A DNA stretch of 32,432 nt from Gp6-AA40 sp050742535 (lineage in GTDB: Bacteria; Acidobacteriota; Vicinamibacteria; Vicinamibacterales; UBA2999), in the NCBI GenBank assembly GCA_050742535.1, contig JBOGIQ010000023.1:1-32432 (forward strand), read 5' to 3'. Both the position numbers and the translations under genes were made by a program. Below the pieces are notes generated by a model. The model worked only from the letters and a program-made list of their open reading frames with translations, made no database searches and had not been told where the DNA came from. Positions 7,275 to 15,191 of the stretch are shown piece by piece. The stretch's first letter is position 1. Each line of letters opens with the position of its first letter.

Positions 7275-8579
7275 TCAGACCGTGGCGAGATCGCGATCCT
7301 CGACGAAGTACGACGCCGACGCCTCCGTCAACAGATCGAAGGTCATGACCGGCGGCTTGTCGAGATAGCGGCCCAGCGCGAGCGCGTGCTCGATCAGGTC
7401 GCGGGGATGACAGCCCCGGAGCTTCAGTCCGCGGCGATTCAGCTCGCGTGCGAGCTCCTGGGCGACTCCAGGTTCGTGTGCGATTTCCTTCTCGCGGCAG
7501 TAGTTTTCGAAGATCTGCACGAACTCGGGCAGCGTTGGCGATTCGGCGAGCACCTTGTACTGGATACGCCGGAGGAACGCCTCGTCAACCAGGTCGCCCG
7601 GCTTCAGGTTGGTGGCGAATACCGCGAACACCTTGAATGGAACATGAAATTTCTGACCGGTCTGCAGCGTCAGAAAGTCGACGCGGCTTTCCAGCGGCAC
7701 AATCCACCGGTTCAGCAGATCGCGAGGCGACGCCGCCTGCTGACGGCCGAAGTCGTCGATGACGAGCACGCCGCCGTTGGCAATAATCTGGAGCGGCGCG
7801 CTGTAGAAACCGGTCAATGGTGAGTAGCCGAGCTCGAGCGCGCTGAGCGTCAGTTCGCCACCGACCGTAACCAGCGGCCGGCGGCAGCGCACCCACCGGC
7901 CATCAACCGGTTCCGCACGTTCGAGGCCCGTTGTACCGGTGTCGGGCCCACCGACTGCTTCGTGGTTCACCGGATCGTAGACGCGAATGATGTGGCCTTC
8001 GACCGAGATCGCATGGGGAATTGCCACGTCACCCTGCAGCAGATTCCGAATCGCCTGAGAGATGACGGTCTTCCCGTTACCCGGAGGACCGTACACGAAC
8101 AGTGAATGCCACGCGGCAAGGGCCGGACCAAGCTGGTCGAGGGTCCGGTCGTTGAGCACGAGATGCGCGAATGCACTCCGCACTGCCGCCCGGCTCACGA
8201 CGCCGCTCTCCGTCAGCATTGCCATGTACGCCTGGTACTGGTCGAGCGGAACCGGCAGCGCGCCGACGTAGTGGTTGTCTTCGAGAAAGAGCGCGGCGCG
8301 GACGCGGCCGGCGTCCGTCAACCGGTACTTGAATGACGACGAGCCGACCATCGCGCCGCCGACGATTTCACAGTGGCGTTCCCGCTTGAGCAACTCCAGC
8401 GCCGGCTCGATGACCTGAAACGGAACGCCAAGCCGATCCGCCAGCGCAGTGCCGACCAATTCACCCGCAAAGTGCAGCGACTTGGTGACGATCTGCAGGA
8501 TCAGATCGGGCGAGAGTCCGGTCTCCTCGATCGTCCTGGGCGCCGCCGGCATACGAAACGCGGTATCTGCGGTGATCAC
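7275..8579 (-). CDS. AAA+ ATPase with N-terminal winged-helix-like region
   Basis: This 434-aa cytoplasmic protein begins with about 100 residues that look like a winged helix (LADRLGVPFQVIEPALELL, then FKYRLTDAGRVRA). An AAA+ core follows, with Walker A GPPGNGKT at 164-171, Walker B VLVIDDFG at 271-278, sensor FATN at 321-324 and a candidate arginine finger in FLRRIQY. It is not PilT-like or GspE-like. The start is GTG, overlapping the TadD-like stop as GTGA; ATG at 8552 is the alternative. It precedes the VWA gene, so it could be the motor partner of that protein or of the small membrane peptides. This functional link is inference. Confidence 0.83.
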   Translation of the reverse strand: MITADTAFRMPAAPRTIEETGLSPDLILQIVTKSLHFAGELVGTALADRLGVPFQVIEPALELLKRERHCEIVGGAMVGSSSFKYRLTDAGRVRAALFLEDNHYVGALPVPLDQYQAYMAMLTESGVVSRAAVRSAFAHLVLNDRTLDQLGPALAAWHSLFVYGPPGNGKTVISQAIRNLLQGDVAIPHAISVEGHIIRVYDPVNHEAVGGPDTGTTGLERAEPVDGRWVRCRRPLVTVGGELTLSALELGYSPLTGFYSAPLQIIANGGVLVIDDFGRQQAASPRDLLNRWIVPLESRVDFLTLQTGQKFHVPFKVFAVFATNLKPGDLVDEAFLRRIQYKVLAESPTLPEFVQIFENYCREKEIAHEPGVAQELARELNRRGLKLRGCHPRDLIEHALALGRYLDKPPVMTFDLLTEASASYFVEDRDLATV

Positions 8580-9460
8580 GGTTTGGGTTCCTCGGCGCGC
8601 GCGGCCAGTCTCGCCTGCCGGGCGCGGGTTGCCGCGAGTGTGAATAGCGGATCTGCCCTCAGCGCCTCTTGGAAGGCGGCGGTGGCTTCGTCATACGCGC
8701 GTGTGGCCATCATCGCGATGCCGTAGTTGTAGCTGGCCGTCGCCGGATCGCCGGCACGGCGGAACCACTGCTTCGCGCTGTCTGCGTCCCCCGCGGCAAC
8801 ATGCGCGAGCGCCAGATTGTTCTGCGCCACTTTCGCCTTCGTGCCGGGTGCCGCCGCGACCGCGGCCTGACAGGTGTTGATCGCGGCCTCGCGCGTCAGC
8901 ACCATTGCGTAACACAGGTTGTTCAACGCGTACCAGGCGTTCCTATCGAGGTGAATCGCCCGCGCGTACCACAGCTTTGCCGCTTCGATATTTTCATTGG
9001 CCTGTAACAGTGTCCCAAGCGTGTTGGCGGCAGCGGCAGAGTTCGGCGCATAGTGCACAGCGCGATAGGCATCCGCCAGCCCGAGGTGCGCGGCGCCCCA
9101 GTCTCTCCAGATGCGCGCCAGCGCGTCGTACGACACCGCGTCCGACGGGTCGAGCCTGACCGCGTTGGAGAAGTGCTCGTGAGCCTTGTCCAGCACGCCC
9201 AGCCGGCGGTATTCGATCGCGGCCAGCCGGTGGGTTCCGGCGCGCGGAGCGATTGCCAACGCCAGCAGCACGGCCGAGAGCCGCTCATCCTGCGCTTCGA
9301 GCGTCATCGCCAGCGTGCCGGAGGGCACCCCTTTCTCCTTCGGAGTGCCTCCACCCGGCGCGACCTTGACGAGCCTCGACGCGCCGCACCCCGTCGCAAG
9401 CATGGCTGCGACGACGAGTGACGCGAATCGACACGCCGATGTACTGCTCACACCGACCAC
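8576..9460 (-). CDS. tadD: TadD-like TPR lipoprotein
   Basis: This 294-aa protein has a lipoprotein signal (FASLVVAAMLATGC, Cys at residue 25). A run of tetratricopeptide helices follows (EYRRLGVLDKAHEHFSNAV, YDALARIWRDWGAAHLGLAD, ANTLGTLLQANENIEAAKLW, NNLALAHVAAGDADSAKQWF, YDEATAAFQEALRADP). In classical tad loci TadD is a TPR lipoprotein needed for pilus biogenesis, probably by helping the outer-membrane secretin. The position after tadC fits. I used GTG 9460; GTG 9451 is equally possible and neither has a strong Shine-Dalgarno site. The end overlaps the AAA+ gene by 4 bp. Confidence 0.8.
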   Translation of the reverse strand: MVGVSSTSACRFASLVVAAMLATGCGASRLVKVAPGGGTPKEKGVPSGTLAMTLEAQDERLSAVLLALAIAPRAGTHRLAAIEYRRLGVLDKAHEHFSNAVRLDPSDAVSYDALARIWRDWGAAHLGLADAYRAVHYAPNSAAAANTLGTLLQANENIEAAKLWYARAIHLDRNAWYALNNLCYAMVLTREAAINTCQAAVAAAPGTKAKVAQNNLALAHVAAGDADSAKQWFRRAGDPATASYNYGIAMMATRAYDEATAAFQEALRADPLFTLAATRARQARLAARAEEPKP

Positions 9461-9476
9461 TGCAGCACCATGAACA

Positions 9477-9575
9477 TCAGTCGTCTTCCCTCTTCAATCG
9501 GGCGTTCCGGCGTGCCAGGTACAGCGCAACGAACACGACCAGCAGGCCGAGCGCAACCCACGAAGTGGTATTCAT
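9477..9575 (-). CDS. Small single-span membrane peptide (32 aa), unknown function
   Basis: The 32-codon ORF encodes MNTTSWVALGLLVVFVALYL followed by ARRNARLKREDD: one transmembrane helix with a basic, probably cytoplasmic tail. It has one of the best ribosome-binding sites in the operon (ACGAGGAGATCAC before ATG 9575) and lies 22 bp after tadC and just ahead of tadD. The composition, signal and spacing all support a real gene. I cannot assign a family. A role as a small regulator or stabiliser of the TadB/TadC platform is only a guess from position. Confidence 0.7.
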   Translation of the reverse strand: MNTTSWVALGLLVVFVALYLARRNARLKREDD

Positions 9576-9597
9576 GTGATCTCCTCGTTATGGGCCT

Positions 9598-10503
9598 TCA
9601 GAAGAAGGCGCGGTAAATCGCCACCACCACTGGACCGAAACAGACGACGTACAGGGCTGGGAACAGGCACAACGCCAACGGGAACACGAGCTTCACGCCG
9701 ATTTTCGCGGCGCGCTCCTCGGCAGCCTGCCGGCGCTTCGTGCGCGACGTGTCCGCCTGAATGCGCAACGCGTCGGCGATACTGGTACCGAAACGGTCGG
9801 TCTGAGTCAACATCGACACCAGCGTGCGCACGTCGTCCACACCCGTCCGGCTGGCGAAGTTGTGGAACGCCTCCATTCTCGGCTTGCCCGCGCGTACTTC
9901 GACGATGATCGTGCGGAGCTCCGCGGCAAGGTCCGGGTGAGCGAGCTGCAGTTCGTCCGCGGCTTTCGCAATGGCCTGGTCGAGCCCGCTTCCCGCTTCG
10001 ACGCAGACGGTCAGCAGGTCGAGGGCATCCGGCAGGCCGTTCCGAATGTGCTTCTGCCGCAGCGTCGTCTGGCGCGACAGCCAGAGACCCGGCATGAAAT
10101 AGCCGAGCAATGCGACAAACAAGCCCGGCAGCCACCCGTCGCTCGGCCCGAACGCCAGAATGGCGACGGTAAACAGCACGAGCGGAATGGCCACTTCGGC
10201 CACCGAGAAGTACACGGAGTACCGAAGCTCCGGATAGCCTCCCCGCGTCATGCGTTTCTGCAGGCGGCCCATCTCCTTCGGGCTCTTCGGCGCCAGCTTC
10301 GACAGTTTGGCGAGGAACGGATCCGGCGCTTCCGTCAGGGTCGGCGCATCGAGCACGAGGCCCGACCCCGCCGGCTGGGTCAGCGCGCGGATCCGGCGCT
10401 GTTCGGGCGCGGTCTGCTGCAGCAGGAACGTCCCGGCCGCAGTCACGCCGATCGCCACGGCCGCAAACACACCGACGAGCGCGAAAACCAGTTCGGGTGT
10501 CAT
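9598..10503 (-). CDS. tadC: Tad inner-membrane platform protein TadC
   Basis: This 301-aa protein is a type II secretion F-domain protein. A first membrane helix lies near residues 5-28, a hydrophobic block near 98-142, then the F domain (LLTVCVEAGSGLDQAIAKA, GKPRMEAFHNFASRTGVDD, TQTDRFGTSIADALRIQ) and a final helical hairpin (LVFPLALCLFPALYVVCFGP). TadC pairs with TadB to form the inner-membrane platform on which the TadA ATPase drives Flp polymerisation. ATG 10503 lies 3 bp after the tadB stop. Confidence 0.93.
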   Translation of the reverse strand: MTPELVFALVGVFAAVAIGVTAAGTFLLQQTAPEQRRIRALTQPAGSGLVLDAPTLTEAPDPFLAKLSKLAPKSPKEMGRLQKRMTRGGYPELRYSVYFSVAEVAIPLVLFTVAILAFGPSDGWLPGLFVALLGYFMPGLWLSRQTTLRQKHIRNGLPDALDLLTVCVEAGSGLDQAIAKAADELQLAHPDLAAELRTIIVEVRAGKPRMEAFHNFASRTGVDDVRTLVSMLTQTDRFGTSIADALRIQADTSRTKRRQAAEERAAKIGVKLVFPLALCLFPALYVVCFGPVVVAIYRAFF

Positions 10504-10506
10504 GCG

Positions 10507-11466
10507 TCAGTACTCCACGTCGACGATTTTTCTGATCGCCAGCACACCGACGACCTGGAGAAATATCGCGAGACCCACCATGTACATGCCCAGCGGGTCC
10601 TCGATGAGCAGCCGCATGTGCCTGGGCGAGATGAGGAACAGAATTCCGGCGACCGTCGGCGGCAGGAACCCCAGCACCAACCCGGTGATTCGCCCGTGCG
10701 CGCTGATCACGCGGACCTGGCGCTTGACCTTGAATCGCTCGCGGATGACCGCCGCCAGCTTGTCGAGGACCTCCGACAGGTTGCCGCCCATCTCGCGTTG
10801 GGTGAGGATGGCCGTCACGAAAAAGCGCGCATCGATGAGCGGCATACGGTCGCCGAACGAGCGCAGCGTTTCGGGCAGCGCCATCCCGTAGCTGTGCTGA
10901 TCGAACATCTTCTTGAATTCGTCCCCGACCGGTGCCGGGATCTCGTCGGCCACCATCTGCAGCGCCGTCGGCAGCGCGTGGCCGGCGCGGAGTGCGCGCG
11001 CGATCAGATCGATGGCTTCGGGGAACTGTTCCTCGAACACCATCAGCCTCTTGGTTGCCGTCCGCTTGACGAACAGGAACGGGAACGCCGACGCGACGAC
11101 ACCCAGAACGATCGCGCCGATCAGAGATGGAAGCAGGAAGCTGGCGGCGGCAGCGGTCGCTAACCCCAGCGCGATCGACCCAAGGACGAGCGTGCCGACA
11201 GTCAACTGCAGCCCGGACTGGAGAATCAGCCGCTGCAACGGGGTCGAGAACGAATCCAGCCGAGCGAGCACGGTATCGACCGAGCCCACCGCGCTGAGCT
11301 TTTCCGGATCCTTTTCCAGCTTCGCCAGCAACCGGATGCTGCGCGGCCGGCGCAGACGCTTCTGCAGGTCCTCGCGCTCTCCCGACTCGGGGCGAACGAT
11401 CAGCAGCCAGTACGCGCCGAAGATGATCGCCAGGACGGCACCGAAGACGGCGATTGCTATGGGCAT
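10507..11466 (-). CDS. tadB: Tad inner-membrane platform protein TadB
   Basis: This 319-aa GspF-like protein has an N-terminal helix (IAIAVFGAVLAIIFGAYWLL), then a double-helix region near 92-130. The F domain reads FEEQFPEAIDLIARALRAGH, PAPVGDEFKKMFDQHSYG and ILTQREMGGNLSEVLDKLA, and a C-terminal hairpin follows. The order and length match TadB/CpaG, the partner of TadC. The ATG lies 13 bp after the tadA stop, with an AAGAGGT site upstream. Confidence 0.93.
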   Translation of the reverse strand: MPIAIAVFGAVLAIIFGAYWLLIVRPESGEREDLQKRLRRPRSIRLLAKLEKDPEKLSAVGSVDTVLARLDSFSTPLQRLILQSGLQLTVGTLVLGSIALGLATAAAASFLLPSLIGAIVLGVVASAFPFLFVKRTATKRLMVFEEQFPEAIDLIARALRAGHALPTALQMVADEIPAPVGDEFKKMFDQHSYGMALPETLRSFGDRMPLIDARFFVTAILTQREMGGNLSEVLDKLAAVIRERFKVKRQVRVISAHGRITGLVLGFLPPTVAGILFLISPRHMRLLIEDPLGMYMVGLAIFLQVVGVLAIRKIVDVEY

Positions 11467-11479
11467 TGGTGCGTACCTC

Positions 11480-12823
11480 TTACTTCACGACGTGCTGATG
11501 TTCGAACATCGACACCGGCAGATTGATCCCCGCGGCGGCGATGCGCTCGGCGCACTTCGGACGCAGCCCGGTGGCGCGGTAGCGGCCGAACACCCTGCCG
11601 TCCTCTCCGATTCCCGTCTTCTCGAAGACGAAGATGTCCTGCAGCGTGATGATTTCGCGTTCCATGCCGGTGATCTCGGAGATCGCGGTGACCTTGCGCG
11701 TGCCGTCGGCCTGCCGCGCAATCTGGATGATGATCTCGATCGCCGACGCAACCTGCTGGCGGATCGCCTTGTCCGGAATGTTCAGGTTGGCCATGGCCAC
11801 CATGGCGTCGAGTCGATACAGCGCATCGCGAGGGCTGTTCGCGTGGATCGTCGTCAAGCTGCCGTCGTGGCCGGTGTTCATGGCCTGAAGCATGTCGAGC
11901 GCTTCCTCGCCGCGAACCTCACCCACGATGATGCGGTTGGGACGCATACGGAGGGCGTTGACGACCAGCTCGCGCTGCCGCACGGCGCCTTTGCCCTCGA
12001 TGTTGGCCGGCCGCGTCTCGAGGCGCACCACATGCCGCTGGCGGAGCATCAGTTCGGCCGCGTCCTCGATCGTCACGACGCGTTCGTCGTTGTGGATGTA
12101 CGACGACAGCACGTTCAGCAGCGTCGTCTTGCCGGCGCCGGTGCCGCCCGAGACCAGGACGTTCAGCCGGCAGGAGACCGCGGCCTTCAGGAACTCGAGC
12201 ATCGGCGCGGTCATCGATTCCCGGGACACGAGGTCGGTGGCCCCGAGCCGATCGGTGCGGAAACGGCGAATGGACAGGCACGAGCCGTCGAGCGCCAGGG
12301 GCGGAATGATCGCGTTGACACGCGAACCGTCCTTCAGGCGCGCGTCGACCATCGGACTCGACTCGTCGATGCGCCGGCCGACGGCGCTGACGATCCGCTC
12401 GATGATCTGCTGCAGGTGCCGTTCGTCGCGGAACACGATGTCCGTTTCGAGCAGGCGGCCCTCGCGCTCGATGTACACCTGGTCGAACCGGTTGACGAGA
12501 ATGTCCGAGATGGTCGAATCCGCGAGCAGCGCTTCCAGCGGACCGAGGCCGAACAGCTCGTTCAGGACGTCGATGACCAGCGCTTCGCGCTCGCTCATGC
12601 TGAGCGGCGTGCGCTGCTGCTCGCGTTCGAGCAAGGTGGCGATGATCGACCGCAGCTCGGGCTCCGCGTCCTCACGGCGGATCGTGGCAAGCCGATCGAG
12701 GTTGAGCCGGTTCAGCAGCTCGGTGTGAACGCGCCCCTTCAGCGCCTGATACTCGGGGTTACGCGTGTCGGCTGTCGACGCGGCAGCGTTCTCCCCGGTC
12801 CACGTGGGCAATGTGCTCAGCAA
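11480..12823 (-). CDS. tadA: Tad secretion ATPase TadA/CpaF
   Basis: This 447-aa hexameric ATPase powers Flp pilus assembly. All type II/IV ATPase signatures are present: Walker A GGTGAGKT (226-233), Asp box TIEDAAEL (251-258), Walker B IIVGEVRGEEALDML (298-312) and His box GHDGSLTTIHANS (318-330). The N-terminal domain has the CpaF-type ISDILVNRFDQVYIEREGRL. The start is TTG with a strong Shine-Dalgarno run (GGAGGAGACC); no ATG lies between it and the first conserved segment. It lies 15 bp after tadZ. Confidence 0.95.
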   Translation of the reverse strand: MLSTLPTWTGENAAASTADTRNPEYQALKGRVHTELLNRLNLDRLATIRREDAEPELRSIIATLLEREQQRTPLSMSEREALVIDVLNELFGLGPLEALLADSTISDILVNRFDQVYIEREGRLLETDIVFRDERHLQQIIERIVSAVGRRIDESSPMVDARLKDGSRVNAIIPPLALDGSCLSIRRFRTDRLGATDLVSRESMTAPMLEFLKAAVSCRLNVLVSGGTGAGKTTLLNVLSSYIHNDERVVTIEDAAELMLRQRHVVRLETRPANIEGKGAVRQRELVVNALRMRPNRIIVGEVRGEEALDMLQAMNTGHDGSLTTIHANSPRDALYRLDAMVAMANLNIPDKAIRQQVASAIEIIIQIARQADGTRKVTAISEITGMEREIITLQDIFVFEKTGIGEDGRVFGRYRATGLRPKCAERIAAAGINLPVSMFEHQHVVK

Positions 12824-12838
12824 GGTCTCCTCCCTCTC

Positions 12839-13978
12839 CTACCGTCGCAGCCGCCCGAACAGCCCGCTGGATCGCCCACTCTGGCGATCGGGGCTCTCTC
12901 CGGACAGCTCGTGCGCGAATCTCTTGAACGCCGCAGATAGATCGTTGTGGTTGTCAAGGGCGAGGGGGCGACCCTTGTTGAGCGCCTGCAGGGCGATCCG
13001 GTAATCGCTGGGAAACGTATGGGCGACCGTCAACCCGACAGCCTTTTCCACGTCGGCATGACCGATGTCGGCCTGACGATCGGAACGCGTCAGCACCACG
13101 CCCACCTTGTCCCGTCCATATCGCTCGCGGAGCATCGCCGCCAGGCGCGTCGCGCTGCGGACGGTGGCCAGCTCCTGGTTGGCGACGATGTACACGGCCT
13201 TCAGCTGTTCCAGTGCGTCGAGCACACTACCGTCGGCGCGTGGAAGATCCAATACCGTGTGCCGGTAGGCGCTCGACGCGAGCTCGATGACGCGCCGCGT
13301 CTTCGCGACGTCGAGGCGCCCGGCGCTTGGCCGCTCGGGCGACGCGAGCAGGTCGGTCTGCCCAGTGACGCTCGTCACCAATGTCTTCAGAAAATTCTGG
13401 TCGAGGCGGTGCGAATTCTCGATCGCGTCCAGCACGGAGAATCTCGGCTCGACGCCCATGAATACGGCGGCATCGCCGCCGGCCTGGTGCAGATCCATCA
13501 GCAGCGCCTTGCCGGGCTTGCTCATCGGACCGAGCATCGTGGCGACATTGACGGCCACCGTCGTCGTGCCCACGCCGCCCTTGGCGCCGATGAAACCAAT
13601 CACCTGCCCGAGCTCGACGCCAACGCTGTGCGCGCTCGCGCGATTGACCGCCGCCTCGAGGTCCTCCTGGGTAACCGGTTCCGCAACGACCTCGGTCACG
13701 CCGGCGCGCATCGCCTCGACGAGCAACGCCGGATCGAGCACCGACGCGATGATCATCACGCCGGTGTTCGGATGATTCCGCCGCAGGAGTCCCACCAGAG
13801 GCGGAACGACCGGCGACTGCCGGAGATCCACGACCAGCACATCGGGCTGCTTCGCTGAAGGGCTGGCGAGCATGCCCAACGCGCCTTCGGCCAGAGACGA
13901 CACGTGCATGCCGGCGGCCCGGAGCAGCTCCTCCGGTTTGCGATCGACCGCGCCGATTAAGGTAACGAGCTTTGCCAT
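12839..13978 (-). CDS. tadZ: Tad localisation ATPase TadZ/CpaE
   Basis: This 379-aa protein has an N-terminal receiver-like domain (DVLVVDLRQSPVVPPLVGL, then AMRAGVTEVVAEPV) and a ParA/MinD-type ATPase domain with deviant Walker A KGGVGTTT at 133-140. KALLMDLHQAGGDAAVFMG and HTVLDLPRADGSVLDAL follow. This is the CpaE/TadZ architecture that places the Tad machine at a cell pole. The receiver phosphorylation Asp lacks a clear acidic partner, so it is probably a pseudo-receiver. ATG 13978 is 4 bp after the tadG stop. Confidence 0.92.
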   Translation of the reverse strand: MAKLVTLIGAVDRKPEELLRAAGMHVSSLAEGALGMLASPSAKQPDVLVVDLRQSPVVPPLVGLLRRNHPNTGVMIIASVLDPALLVEAMRAGVTEVVAEPVTQEDLEAAVNRASAHSVGVELGQVIGFIGAKGGVGTTTVAVNVATMLGPMSKPGKALLMDLHQAGGDAAVFMGVEPRFSVLDAIENSHRLDQNFLKTLVTSVTGQTDLLASPERPSAGRLDVAKTRRVIELASSAYRHTVLDLPRADGSVLDALEQLKAVYIVANQELATVRSATRLAAMLRERYGRDKVGVVLTRSDRQADIGHADVEKAVGLTVAHTFPSDYRIALQALNKGRPLALDNHNDLSAAFKRFAHELSGESPDRQSGRSSGLFGRLRR

Positions 13979-13982
13979 GTAA

Positions 13983-15164
13983 CTACCGAATCAGCTGGAT
14001 GACCTGGAGAAACGCCGCCTCTTCGGGAACCGCTCCCCCGCCACTCAACAGCAGTCCCGGCATCTCGACCAGAATCCCGTGGATTTCGAAGTTGGGCGGG
14101 TTCGGCAGCGGCTCAACCAGAAAGAATCCAAAGACGTTGACGATCTCGATGACACCTTCCGTCTGATACTTCACGGGATCGAACACGGGAATCGCCATGA
14201 TCCGCGGGCTATACGACCGATTCCCATCTGCAACTCGCGTGTAAGCGTTAGGCCCACCACCCGATCCGTCCCACACCCACTTGTCGCACGAGCGGTTTTC
14301 AGCGCAGCTGTTGATGATCTCTCCGTCTACGAATTCCGCCTCCGGATCAAGGTCAAACAGAGCTTGGATGTCGTCCTTGATCGACGCCTCAACGCCCGCC
14401 TGCGGAACGGTGTCGCCTACGGCTCTTCGTTCCGCGTCACAGGTTCTGATCGCCCTCGCGGTTTCACTCGCACCGCCGCCGGCATCGCCGATCACATCGG
14501 TGAGCCGGTACCAGCCGGCCGACTCGAAGTCTGATGGCCCTTTGAAAAGCGTAACGGGCATGCCCACGTCCGCCAGCGTATAGCCGGGCGGCGAATAGTT
14601 CTCGGGGCCACCCTCGTAGAAGTCAGGAATGGCGAAGGGCTTCACGCAGTCCGTTGCGTTGCCGTAACCAACGTAGGCCGTGGCGGTGGCCTTAATCCGC
14701 TGGCTCGACAACCCAAACAGACTGGCAAAATAGACCGGCAACGGATTGCTGTTGTTGGCAAGGCCCTCAACGGTCCCCTGGCCATCGCGATGAACGTCGA
14801 CACGCACACATTTCGCGTTTTCGGGAACGTACAAAGGGCACTCCCACGTCACACGCACGCCGCCCGCTTCGTTGAACACCTCGTTCATCGTCGCGGCCGC
14901 ATAGGCATTCTTGTATGCCAATCCGTCTGCCGCGGGTGTGTCGGCGGTGTCGTCGAACGCCCGTGCGATGGCGCCGGCGAGCGCGCCCGCGTCGGCGGCG
15001 TTCTGCGCCTGCCGCCGTGAGAGCCACATCACGCCGAAATCCAGCACGAAGGCAGACATGCCGACGAGGACGAAAATCGCAATCCCCACGTGGATGAGGG
15101 CAGCGCCCCGCTGGTCGCGGATCCATCGATGCCGCAGTGAAATCGCTGGGAGTTTCCGGTCCAT
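13983..15164 (-). CDS. tadG: TadG-like pilus assembly protein
   Basis: This 393-aa protein opens with a basic segment and the TadE/G-type helix (DQRGAALIHVGIAIFVLVGM, then FVLDFGVMWLSRRQAQNAAD), followed by a long periplasmic part. The RGAAL...DFG...QNAADAGALAGA pattern is typical of putative Flp pilus-assembly TadG-like proteins. No VWA MIDAS motif is visible, unlike some TadG proteins, whereas a separate double-VWA protein lies later in the operon. The ATG at 15164 is preceded by GAGGAAAG, 27 bp after the secretin stop. Confidence 0.87.
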   Translation of the reverse strand: MDRKLPAISLRHRWIRDQRGAALIHVGIAIFVLVGMSAFVLDFGVMWLSRRQAQNAADAGALAGAIARAFDDTADTPAADGLAYKNAYAAATMNEVFNEAGGVRVTWECPLYVPENAKCVRVDVHRDGQGTVEGLANNSNPLPVYFASLFGLSSQRIKATATAYVGYGNATDCVKPFAIPDFYEGGPENYSPPGYTLADVGMPVTLFKGPSDFESAGWYRLTDVIGDAGGGASETARAIRTCDAERRAVGDTVPQAGVEASIKDDIQALFDLDPEAEFVDGEIINSCAENRSCDKWVWDGSGGGPNAYTRVADGNRSYSPRIMAIPVFDPVKYQTEGVIEIVNVFGFFLVEPLPNPPNFEIHGILVEMPGLLLSGGGAVPEEAAFLQVIQLIR

Positions 15165-15191
15165 CGCTTTCCTCGCTCTGTCTGCCTGCTT

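Noticed and set aside
10913..12940. 675-codon plus-strand open frame opposite tadB/tadA
   Set aside because: Antisense shadow of high-GC genes; the opposite strand encodes textbook TadA and TadB.
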